From Butyrivibrio sp. (GTDB lineage Bacteria > Bacillota > Clostridia > Lachnospirales > Lachnospiraceae), in contig JAILEJ010000104.1 of the NCBI GenBank assembly GCA_024688095.1, positions 1 through 12,833 of the forward strand: a stretch of 12,833 nucleotides of DNA. The letters are read 5' to 3'. Positions 1-6,663 of this stretch are shown one piece after another (position 1 is the stretch's first letter; each line of letters begins with the position of its first letter). The notes under the pieces were generated by a model. That model was not told where the DNA came from, ran no database searches, and worked only from the letters and a program-made list of their open reading frames with translations. A program made the position numbers and the translations under genes.

Positions 1-1478
1 ACAATATCACTTTCTTCTGCCTGCCTGAAAATTTTCTGCAAGATTATGGTAGGGAATTTTCCACTGTCTATAAGGTCTTTCAGTACCTGCCCCGGTCCTA
101 CACTTGGAAGCTGAGAGCTGTCTCCTACAAGGATCAGGTGAACTCCTGGAACAACAGCCTTTAAGAGTGCGTAAAAAAGATGCATATCAACCATGGACAT
201 CTCGTCTATTATTAGGGCATCTGTCTCAAGCGGATTTTCCTGATTCTTTTCAAAGTGAATTCCTGCCTTTTTGTCATCTGATACCTGACCCGAAACCTCA
301 AGAAGTCTGTGGATAGTCTTAGCTTCATAGCCTGTTGTCTCTGTCATACGCTTTGCTGCTCTTCCAGTTGGAGCCGCAAGCATAATATCAAGGCCTTCTT
401 TTTCGTAATATTTTATTATGGTATTTATTGTTGTTGTCTTACCTGTTCCAGGGCCTCCGGTTATAATTGTTACACCGCTGGTGATACTTTCCATAACTGC
501 TTTTCTTTGAAGATCATCAAGTTCTATCTGAAGATCACTTTCGAGCTTTTTAACCTGTTTTTCCTTGCGGGCATTTGCTTCCGGGGTGCGGTCTGCATCA
601 TCATTTATGTTAAGGTCATATAACATTGACGCGCAGCCCTGTTCCACATAGTAGTACTGAATGGAATAAATATCTGTTCCATCTTTGGTTATGAGCTTTC
701 TGTCAACAATCATGTTGTCAATCTGAAGATTGATCTCTTCTCTTGCAACTCCAAGAAGTTCAACTCCTTTATCAATAAGCTCCTGCCTCGGAAGATAACT
801 GTTTCCATCTGCAGAGCTTTGCTGAAGCGCATATAAGATTCCGCTTCTTACACGGTATTCAGAATCAACGCTTATACCTATTTTGGATGCAATTTCATCC
901 GCTGTCTTAAATCCTATTCCATCGATATCATCTGCAAGCTGATATGGGTTCTCCTTTAAAATCCCATATATCTTAGCGCCATAGGTGTTATAAACCTTTA
1001 CTGCTTTGGCATTGGAGATTCCGTAGGTCTGCATGAACATCATGGCTTCACGCATCTCCCTTTTATCCGCCATCTGCTTTGAGATATCTATTGCTTTTCG
1101 CTCACTGATACCTTTTATTTCTTCAAGTCTTTCAGGTTCGTCTTCGATGACTCTGAAGGTATCTGCTCCAAATTTTTTTACAATCTTCTTGGCAAGCGCT
1201 TCTCCAATTCCCTTAATGGCGCCCGAGCCAAGGTATCTTTGCATGGATTCAATGTCGTCTGGCATAACGATTTTGTAGCTGCTGACTTTCAGCTCTTCTC
1301 CATAAACTGCATGCTCCACAAATTCTCCCGACACTTCAAGGTTGTCTCCTATGTCCACATCCTGGAATGTTCCAACAAGAACTACTTCCTCGCCCTGACT
1401 CACAAAGCAGACAACACCGAATCCGGTCTCACTATTTCTAAATATGAAATGATCAATGTATCCTTTTATTACTTCCAT
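1..1478 (-). CDS. recD2: RecD2-type ATP-dependent 5'-3' DNA helicase (N-terminal 492 residues; 3' end outside window)
   Basis: A superfamily 1B DNA helicase of the RecD2 (RecD-like) class, which acts in repair and fork maintenance in bacteria, many of them without RecBC. The ATG at 1476-1478 follows AAGGA by 6 nt and lies 23 nt after the upstream yfhO stop, so the two genes are probably co-transcribed. Visible in order: an N-terminal beta-rich region (about 1-75), a helix-hairpin-helix region (about 83-201, with GSGAIKGIGEALAKKI and DDIDGIGFKTADEI), Walker A GGPGTGKTTT (341-350), Walker B with Asp425-Glu426 (IIDEMS), and motif III GDSSQLPSVGPG (452-463), then the start of an IFRQ motif. The long HhH-containing N-terminus separates RecD2 from the RecD subunit of RecBCD. 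The C-terminal helicase part, including the SH3-like insert and last motifs, is cut off by the window edge. Known from family: ssDNA translocation and unwinding. The identification is firm; the in vivo role is inferred. Confidence 0.95.
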   Translation of the reverse strand, partial: MEVIKGYIDHFIFRNSETGFGVVCFVSQGEEVVLVGTFQDVDIGDNLEVSGEFVEHAVYGEELKVSSYKIVMPDDIESMQRYLGSGAIKGIGEALAKKIVKKFGADTFRVIEDEPERLEEIKGISERKAIDISKQMADKREMREAMMFMQTYGISNAKAVKVYNTYGAKIYGILKENPYQLADDIDGIGFKTADEIASKIGISVDSEYRVRSGILYALQQSSADGNSYLPRQELIDKGVELLGVAREEINLQIDNMIVDRKLITKDGTDIYSIQYYYVEQGCASMLYDLNINDDADRTPEANARKEKQVKKLESDLQIELDDLQRKAVMESITSGVTIITGGPGTGKTTTINTIIKYYEKEGLDIMLAAPTGRAAKRMTETTGYEAKTIHRLLEVSGQVSDDKKAGIHFEKNQENPLETDALIIDEMSMVDMHLFYALLKAVVPGVHLILVGDSSQLPSVGPGQVLKDLIDSGKFPTIILQKIFRQAEESDI

Positions 1479-1501
1479 GTTTTTCCTTATCTTTATTGCA
1501 A

Positions 1502-4243
1502 TTACACATTTTGTTTTGCAGACATTCTGCATACAATTACGCAACATACTATTCCCAGTATTGTTAGAATCCAACCCGCTGCATATCCGGGTGTGTGGTA
1601 CTTTAATACTATCTCATGATGTCCCTGGTTTAACCTGACTCCCATAAACATCGTATTTAACTTAAAGATGTCTGTTTTTTCTCCATCAACGTATGCACTC
1701 CAGCCTGATGAATATGGTATTGTAATACACATTGCTCCGTCTGATGCCGCATCTATTTCACCCGTAACCTTATTAGTGGTTTTTGAAATTGCATTTTTGT
1801 TTAAATCCACATTTGTAAGAACGCTTTCATGAAGCTTTTCCATCTGCGCATCATAGCTTGATACCGGCTGACATACAACTTCTATACTATCAAATGTATA
1901 GGTTCCCTTATTGTCAAAAGAAACCGTTATGGAAGTCTGCGCATCAGCTGTAAAGCCTGTATTTACCATATAATCATGCCAGTTACTGTAGAACTGACAG
2001 GTATCCATTATGTAATAAAGATTCTTGGACGTTATCATTGTATCTGCTATATATGATGTTACATGCAGATTTGTAGTTGCTATAGAATCATTTTTTACCC
2101 AAAGATTTTTGAAATAAAGATAGGTCTCACTCATAGGAACACCAGTGAAAGTAAATGTTATACTTGCGCCTTCTTCCTTGACTTTTATTGTTCCATCATC
2201 CTTTATCTTAATTCCATCCGAAACGCTCATTTCATAAGGAACAGAAGTGCTTGTATATTCAAATTCAGTCTCATTAATGTCAGAGGTATCAACCTTTTCA
2301 TCATTTACAACGCAGCCAAAAAGAAGTGCTTCCTGTTTCTGATAAGGTGTCATCTCATCATAGTTTGCCTGAGGGATAACACTGCTGTACATATATCCAA
2401 GAGGAAGTGTGTTGTCATTTTCAAAAACAACATAATCTCCAGTGTTACCTTCCTGCCTTGTATATTCATATGGTACATAAGCATAGTCCGTAGGCACATC
2501 ATAAGGAAGCGTATAATATTTTACTCCCGCAAGGGTGTTTAGAATCATTCTGTCATCAAGTGCCAAATAAGCAAAGTTTTGCTGATCATTTACCCCCATT
2601 TCCATGAAGTAGTCTGAAACGACTCCATTTGCAAGACTCCAGAAATACTGGGTTGAGGAAATTCCATCAAGTATTGATGCATTCCACACAAGATTTTTTC
2701 CTGTATATCTGTAGAATTCATCTCTGGTCTCGCCTTCTATTTCTTCAGTTGCCTGAACTTCTGATGTCTGCATTCTGTTCCAGAATTCTTCACCTCTTTC
2801 AAGATCAAAATAGTCTGCTATCATATTTCCCTGTTCAGGAGAATATGCATAATAGGCATTTGTAAGTATTGCTGCAAAAGACATTACAGAGAGTACTACT
2901 GATGTAATAAGGCCTGTCTTTTTTATTATACTTTCGTTTGTAACTTTCCTTTTTACCTGGGAAATTATCAGCATCAATACCATGGCAATCGCAGCAAAAA
3001 TCAGTTCTTTTTGCATTCCAGGGTAACTTATTACCTGCTGGTGAGCTCTTGCAACCTGCCAGAACACAATAAATACCACAGCCATAATAATGCTTTCTAC
3101 AAGTTTAATATCAAAAAGCTCATCCCACATATCCACAATGAGGTATGCAATATATAGTGAGAACGCAAAAGACCATCTTCCTGTTGTATAAGCAAAGCCT
3201 CCAAGGATATATCCAAACACAGGAAAAAGAAGGAACATCAGAAGTATTTCGCCCATTACTGCATGCTGCTTTTTGTGACGGACTTTGATAAATATAAATG
3301 CCAGCACAATAAATGCAAGGAAGTTGTAACTAAGAGCTGTATCATTTACCGGATAATATACGAAGCTTATAAGGTTTCTTAGAAGCTGGTAGTAATAATC
3401 CGGATCAAAAAAGAGTCCTAAGGTTATTCCTGAATCCGTTCTTGGATTTGTTGAGAACAGAAAAAGTACCGGAAGGAGAACCACCATGCTCATTAAAGTT
3501 CCTATGATTCCATATACCAAAAAATGAAGAATATCCTTTAATACATCTATTTTTAGTCCATTTACAGCAATAACTCTGACCAGCACATAAACTATAGTTA
3601 TTAGAACTATCATATAGAAGAAGTAGAAGCTGCATACTGATGATAACAGTACAGATATCATGAACATAAGAGGCTTTTTCTCTCTTATTATCTTCTCAGC
3701 TCCCATCAGTACAAGTGGCAGATAAATTAGTGGATTTGCAAAAAATGGATGCCATATTCCAAGATACATCATTGTTCCGCAAAAGGCATAAACAAAGGCT
3801 GCTGTCATTACTGCTATTTTATTGGCATCCTTTTTCATATAAAAGGCAAAAGCCGAAAATGTGATACCCGCAATAAAGCCCCTTAGTACTATGATCACCT
3901 GAAAATAGTAGTATATGAAGTTGGATGGAACGAATGCTGAAAATACATTTAGCGGATCGCCAAGTGCATAGTACTGAAGTGTAGGATATAAGTCCGAGCC
4001 ATATCCCATTCCAAAAGCAAAGTTCTGAACGCTCAGACTATGGTCATGAATTATGTGATAAAAAACTCCCCTTAAGTATTTAGAATAAAGTGCAAGCGCC
4101 CTTATATGCTGCCTCCAGGCATCTCCGTTTGCAAGAAGAGATTTGCCGTTAAAGAAAAACCAGCCAAAAACTCCAGCTGCCATTATTCCAAATAAAACAG
4201 TGTAGACTGTGTAAAATATTGTTCTTCCTTTTTTCATACTCAT
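1502..4243 (-). CDS. YfhO-family polytopic membrane protein (GT-C-like glycosyltransferase)
   Basis: A 913-residue membrane protein. A short cytoplasmic N-terminus leads into about twelve hydrophobic segments between residues 9 and 462, then a large, probably extracytoplasmic domain (about 465-885), then one last membrane segment (887-907) and a short basic tail. The first external loop has G40-D41...Q45, matching the GD...Q signature of YfhO proteins, where the Asp is the presumed catalytic residue of GT-C enzymes. The end of the soluble domain (IPYSSGWSAYVDG, then VRLNQGHHEIVLKYHTPG, 842-885) is the characteristic YfhO C-terminal beta module. YfhO proteins of B. subtilis and Listeria take part in teichoic-acid glycosylation from a lipid-linked sugar; a similar role here is inference and the acceptor is unknown. 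AGGAG lies 13 nt before the ATG, rather far; Met3 is an even more distant alternative. recD2 follows after 23 nt with no terminator. The tandem repeat array lies just upstream. Confidence 0.85.
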   Translation of the reverse strand: MSMKKGRTIFYTVYTVLFGIMAAGVFGWFFFNGKSLLANGDAWRQHIRALALYSKYLRGVFYHIIHDHSLSVQNFAFGMGYGSDLYPTLQYYALGDPLNVFSAFVPSNFIYYYFQVIIVLRGFIAGITFSAFAFYMKKDANKIAVMTAAFVYAFCGTMMYLGIWHPFFANPLIYLPLVLMGAEKIIREKKPLMFMISVLLSSVCSFYFFYMIVLITIVYVLVRVIAVNGLKIDVLKDILHFLVYGIIGTLMSMVVLLPVLFLFSTNPRTDSGITLGLFFDPDYYYQLLRNLISFVYYPVNDTALSYNFLAFIVLAFIFIKVRHKKQHAVMGEILLMFLLFPVFGYILGGFAYTTGRWSFAFSLYIAYLIVDMWDELFDIKLVESIIMAVVFIVFWQVARAHQQVISYPGMQKELIFAAIAMVLMLIISQVKRKVTNESIIKKTGLITSVVLSVMSFAAILTNAYYAYSPEQGNMIADYFDLERGEEFWNRMQTSEVQATEEIEGETRDEFYRYTGKNLVWNASILDGISSTQYFWSLANGVVSDYFMEMGVNDQQNFAYLALDDRMILNTLAGVKYYTLPYDVPTDYAYVPYEYTRQEGNTGDYVVFENDNTLPLGYMYSSVIPQANYDEMTPYQKQEALLFGCVVNDEKVDTSDINETEFEYTSTSVPYEMSVSDGIKIKDDGTIKVKEEGASITFTFTGVPMSETYLYFKNLWVKNDSIATTNLHVTSYIADTMITSKNLYYIMDTCQFYSNWHDYMVNTGFTADAQTSITVSFDNKGTYTFDSIEVVCQPVSSYDAQMEKLHESVLTNVDLNKNAISKTTNKVTGEIDAASDGAMCITIPYSSGWSAYVDGEKTDIFKLNTMFMGVRLNQGHHEIVLKYHTPGYAAGWILTILGIVCCVIVCRMSAKQNV

Positions 4244-4275
4244 CCCTGGGTTATTTCTCCTAACTAATTGTTATA

Positions 4276-4436
4276 TTCCTACGTAATGTAACGTTTCTAA
4301 ATAAAGTCGTGTTCCTACGTAATGTCATGTTCCTATATAATGCTGTGTTCCTACGTAATGTCATGTTTTATATAAAGTCGTGTTCCTACGTAATGTCATG
4401 TTTTTATATAAAGTCGTGTTCCTACGCAAAAAAGTG
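4276..4436. repeat. Tandem array of nine 18-bp units (36-bp higher-order period)
   Basis: Units start at 4276, 4294, 4312, 4330, 4348, 4366 (17 bp), 4383, 4401 and 4419. Two types alternate: type A TTCCTACGTAATGTCATG (4312, 4348, 4383; diverged at 4276 and 4419) and type B TTTTTATATAAAGTCGTG (4401; 4366 lacks one T; 4294 diverged). The unit at 4330 (TTCCTATATAATGCTGTG) is an A/B hybrid. This gives a 36-bp period with about 4.5 copies. The last unit runs into the terminator of the flagellar cluster: its AAAAAA is the T-tract of that terminator on the minus strand. The array fills most of the gap upstream of the YfhO gene. There are no unique spacers, so it is not a CRISPR array. Function unknown. 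Confidence 0.93.
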
Positions 4437-4462
4437 TCGGGATATAAAAATATTCCCGACAC
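4428..4462 (-). terminator. Rho-independent terminator of the mreB-rod gene cluster
   Basis: A perfect 9-bp stem, GTGTCGGGA (4434-4442) with TCCCGACAC (4454-4462), encloses an 11-nt AT-rich loop. On the minus strand it is followed directly by six T residues (4433-4428). It begins 31 nt after the stop of the FlgJ-type gene, as expected for the end of the flagellar transcription unit, and separates that unit from yfhO. Confidence 0.92.
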
Positions 4463-4492
4463 CTATTATAATCTAAAACAAGTATTGTGACC

Positions 4493-4870
4493 TTACAAAT
4501 CGTAGTTATGCTTCATATTTTCATAAAGCATCTGCGCAAGTCCAAGGCCATTTGTCTCAGTGGAAGTCTCTGCTATATCAGAAATTGCTTCATTCTTGAA
4601 ATAATCTACAAGATTACCCATTGAAGTTTCTGACGTATCATCGCTTTTAAAAGCATCCACCGTCTTATACATCTCTTTGAATATCTGCTCAAGAAAGTAT
4701 GACTCAAATTCCTTGCAGGCATCCATAAGCTCTTCATCAGTTGACTCTCCTGTTGCACTTCTTGCCTTATCCTTGAGCTGCTGAGCCTTCTGAGCATTCG
4801 TCAAAGAAGTTGCATATTCAGCCATATTCTGTGAAGTTACATTAGATATATTGGTTAAATCCAATGACAT
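4493..4870 (-). CDS. flgJ: FlgJ-type flagellar rod-binding protein (single domain)
   Basis: A 125-residue protein resembling the N-terminal rod-binding domain of FlgJ. The diagnostic stretch is residues 48-70 (LMDACKEFESYFLEQIFKEM), followed by a Gly-Asn-Leu and Asp-Tyr-Phe segment (85-91) and a C-terminal amphipathic part ending GLAQMLYENMKH. In proteobacteria FlgJ is about 300 residues because a C-terminal peptidoglycan hydrolase is fused on; that domain is absent here, as is usual in Firmicutes, so another enzyme must open the wall for the rod. The inferred role is capping or chaperoning rod assembly. The ATG follows AGGAG by 7 nt. It sits 28 nt after the FlgG-like gene and is the last gene before a strong terminator. 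The first 45 residues are polar and alanine/glutamine-rich with no signal peptide, consistent with export through the flagellar apparatus. Confidence 0.85.
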   Translation of the reverse strand: MSLDLTNISNVTSQNMAEYATSLTNAQKAQQLKDKARSATGESTDEELMDACKEFESYFLEQIFKEMYKTVDAFKSDDTSETSMGNLVDYFKNEAISDIAETSTETNGLGLAQMLYENMKHNYDL

Positions 4871-4898
4871 ATTATACTCCTACTATTTATACCAAAGA

Positions 4899-5726
4899 TT
4901 ATCTCTTAAGTCCGTTTGCTGTCTGCATCATTTCATCAGTTGTTGTTATTGCTGTTGAGTTCATTTCATAAGCGCGCTGAGCAACGATAAGGTTAACCAT
5001 TTCCGTTGCAACATTTACGTTTGAGCCTTCCAGATATCCCTGTACAACAGTACTACGTGTAAGTCCGGCTACCTGTCCTTCCAAAAGCGCTGCTCCACTT
5101 GCTGCTGTAGCAGTAAAGCTTGTATCACCTTCACGTTCAAGTCCTTCAGGATTTCTAAACTGATAAAGTGCCATTGTTCCTACTTCAACCTGTGCTCCAT
5201 TAGCATCAAGGTAATAGATATTTCCCTCTGAATCACTCTGAAGATCTGTAGCAAGTACATTTGCATCATTAACAATGATTCCTGCTCCATTAGTTCCAAC
5301 TACAGGATAACCTTCTGAAGTTGTAAGCTGAAGCTGTCCGCCTTCATTTATAGCCCATACAAAATTACCATTACGTGTATATCGTATATTTTCCTGAGCA
5401 AAATCATTTGTATTTACACTGTATGAGAAAAATCCGTCACCCTGAATGGCAAATGCCGAATTACTATCGTTATCAAGCATACTGCCCTGAGTAAAGAACT
5501 GACTTATTGATGATACTCTTACACCAAGACCGACATCAGAATTAACCGGAGATCCGGTTGTCTGAGCTGTCTTAGTTGCAAGCTCCTGATATAAAAGAGA
5601 TTTGAATTGCGCTCCCTGCGCCTTATATCCTGCAGAGTTTACATTGGCAAGATTATTTGAAATCGTGTCAACGTTTGTCTGCTGTGCATTCATTCCTGAT
5701 GCGGCTGTCCATAAACTTCTAACCAT
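4899..5726 (-). CDS. flgG: Flagellar distal rod protein, FlgG/FlhP-like
   Basis: An axial protein of the flagellar rod, exported by the flagellar type III apparatus and polymerised through the periplasmic or wall space. The N-terminal rod motif SLWTAASGM then ISNNLANVNSAGYK and the C-terminal motif QGYLEGSNVNVATEMVNLI then AQRAYEMNS are both present; these two ends form the coiled-coil core. The central part carries AIQGDGFF and YTRNGNF, typical of FlgG/FlgF hook-basal-body proteins. I place the start at the ATG at 5724-5726 (275 residues): GGAGG (5737-5741) is 10 nt before it, whereas the ATG at 5733-5735 is only 1 nt from GGAGG. FlgG homologues also begin close to M(V)RSLWTAASGM. Position after an mreB/mbl gene and a FlgF-like gene matches B. 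subtilis mbl-flhO-flhP, so FlhP is the closest named counterpart by context. Confidence 0.92.
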   Translation of the reverse strand: MVRSLWTAASGMNAQQTNVDTISNNLANVNSAGYKAQGAQFKSLLYQELATKTAQTTGSPVNSDVGLGVRVSSISQFFTQGSMLDNDSNSAFAIQGDGFFSYSVNTNDFAQENIRYTRNGNFVWAINEGGQLQLTTSEGYPVVGTNGAGIIVNDANVLATDLQSDSEGNIYYLDANGAQVEVGTMALYQFRNPEGLEREGDTSFTATAASGAALLEGQVAGLTRSTVVQGYLEGSNVNVATEMVNLIVAQRAYEMNSTAITTTDEMMQTANGLKR

Positions 5727-5742
5727 AAGCGCCATACCTCCG

Positions 5743-5757
5743 ATTTGTGGAACAAAT
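5743..5757 (-). promoter_or_regulatory. Small hairpin abutting the flgG ribosome binding site
   Basis: ATTTGT and ACAAAT form a perfect 6-bp inverted repeat with a 3-nt loop. Its last base lies 1 nt upstream of the CGGAGG Shine-Dalgarno site (5742-5737). It leaves the site itself unpaired, so it could present it or act as a weak mRNA structure. Function is inferred; such short AT-rich repeats also occur by chance. Confidence 0.35.
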
Positions 5758-5776
5758 TATCATATAGAAAAGTCAA

Positions 5777-5801
5777 GACTCGCCAATACTTCATGCGAGT
5801 C
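5777..5801 (-). promoter_or_regulatory. Intergenic hairpin between the flgF-like and flgG-like genes
   Basis: A perfect 7-bp GC-rich stem, GACTCGC (5777-5783) with GCGAGTC (5795-5801), has an 11-nt loop. It begins 8 nt after the stop of the FlgF-like gene. On the minus strand it is followed by TTGACTTTTC, so it lacks a continuous T-tract and is at most a partial terminator or attenuator. It could also protect the upstream message or tune the ratio of the two rod proteins. Confidence 0.5.
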
Positions 5802-5808
5802 GACTATA

Positions 5809-6660
5809 TCACATCTGTCCTAACTGATTAACTGCTTTATCCAAAGTATCATCTTCTGTCTGAATAACTTTGGAATTAAGTTCATACGCTCTCTGAATAG
5901 ATATAAGATTAACCATTTCATCAACAACACTTATATTGGAACCTTCAAGATATCCCTGATGAACCTGAGCACCTGCTGCTTCTGCAGTTGTGCCTATAAC
6001 GGTTGCTCCACTGTCTCCGATGATAAATGCATTGTCCTGATATCTCTCAAGAAGTGTTATATCATCAAAGCTTGCTACCTGAATCTGTGCAACCTGATTT
6101 CCATCCTGTAATATATTTCCGTTTGGCTGTATTGCTGTATCCAAATCCGGATTAATCTGTATTCGGTTATTATTTACGTCAAGAACATAGTTTCCTTCAC
6201 TTGTAACAAGATATCCATCTGGTGTTACTGTAAAGTTGCCGTCTCTGGTATATTTTATGAGTATGTTCTGTTCTTCATCTGTGCCATACTCTGTAGCAAA
6301 GAAACCGTTCCCACCTGCGAGCATATTATCCCTTACACTATTACTATCGGTTGTCGGTATCGAATTATTAATAGCAAGGTCGAAAGTATTTCCGGTTTCT
6401 TTGAGTGCACCCTGTTCGAAATTGGTATATGTCCCCCCAAGTTTAACGCCTGCTGTAATTATACCCAAATTACGCTTGGTGTACGGTGCATCAGATAAAT
6501 CTTTTATCTTTATTCCAAGAAGGTCATCAAACGACTGGCTTACAGAGCGCTGCTCTTTAAACCCGGCTGAATTAGCATTTGCTAAATTATTTGTCGCGAT
6601 ATCCATTCGACGCTGTTCGTTCACCATCCCTGTGTACGCAGTATACAGGCCTTTTACCAA
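5809..6660 (-). CDS. flgF: Flagellar proximal/distal rod protein, FlgF/FlhO-like (TTG start)
   Basis: A 283-residue flagellar rod protein. The N-terminus GLYTAYTGM then MDIATNNLANANSAGFK and the C-terminus QGYLEGSNISVVDEMVNLI then QRAYELNSK are the paired helical motifs of the FlgF/FlgG/FlgE family. The start codon is TTG (6658-6660), supported by GAGGAG 6 nt upstream and by the position of the family motif at residue 4. That Shine-Dalgarno site is made of the last two Glu codons of mreB, and only 3 nt separate the mreB stop from the TTG, so translation is probably coupled. About 18 extra polar residues (98-117) separate DLAI from GNGFF, which are almost adjacent in typical members. B. subtilis FlhO, which follows mbl and precedes flhP, is the best positional counterpart; FlgF versus FlhO naming is by synteny. 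Confidence 0.9.
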   Translation of the reverse strand: MVKGLYTAYTGMVNEQRRMDIATNNLANANSAGFKEQRSVSQSFDDLLGIKIKDLSDAPYTKRNLGIITAGVKLGGTYTNFEQGALKETGNTFDLAINNSIPTTDSNSVRDNMLAGGNGFFATEYGTDEEQNILIKYTRDGNFTVTPDGYLVTSEGNYVLDVNNNRIQINPDLDTAIQPNGNILQDGNQVAQIQVASFDDITLLERYQDNAFIIGDSGATVIGTTAEAAGAQVHQGYLEGSNISVVDEMVNLISIQRAYELNSKVIQTEDDTLDKAVNQLGQM

Positions 6661-6663
6661 TGT

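Noticed and set aside
104..623. Plus-strand open frames at the left end
   Set aside because: They are shadows of the recD2 helicase core, whose minus-strand frame carries all the expected motifs.
4276..4436. CRISPR array
   Set aside because: The units are contiguous with no unique spacers, and no cas genes are nearby.
5733..5735. First ATG as start of the flgG-like gene
   Set aside because: It is only 1 nt from the GGAGG site; the ATG at 5724-5726 has workable spacing and fits the family N-terminus.
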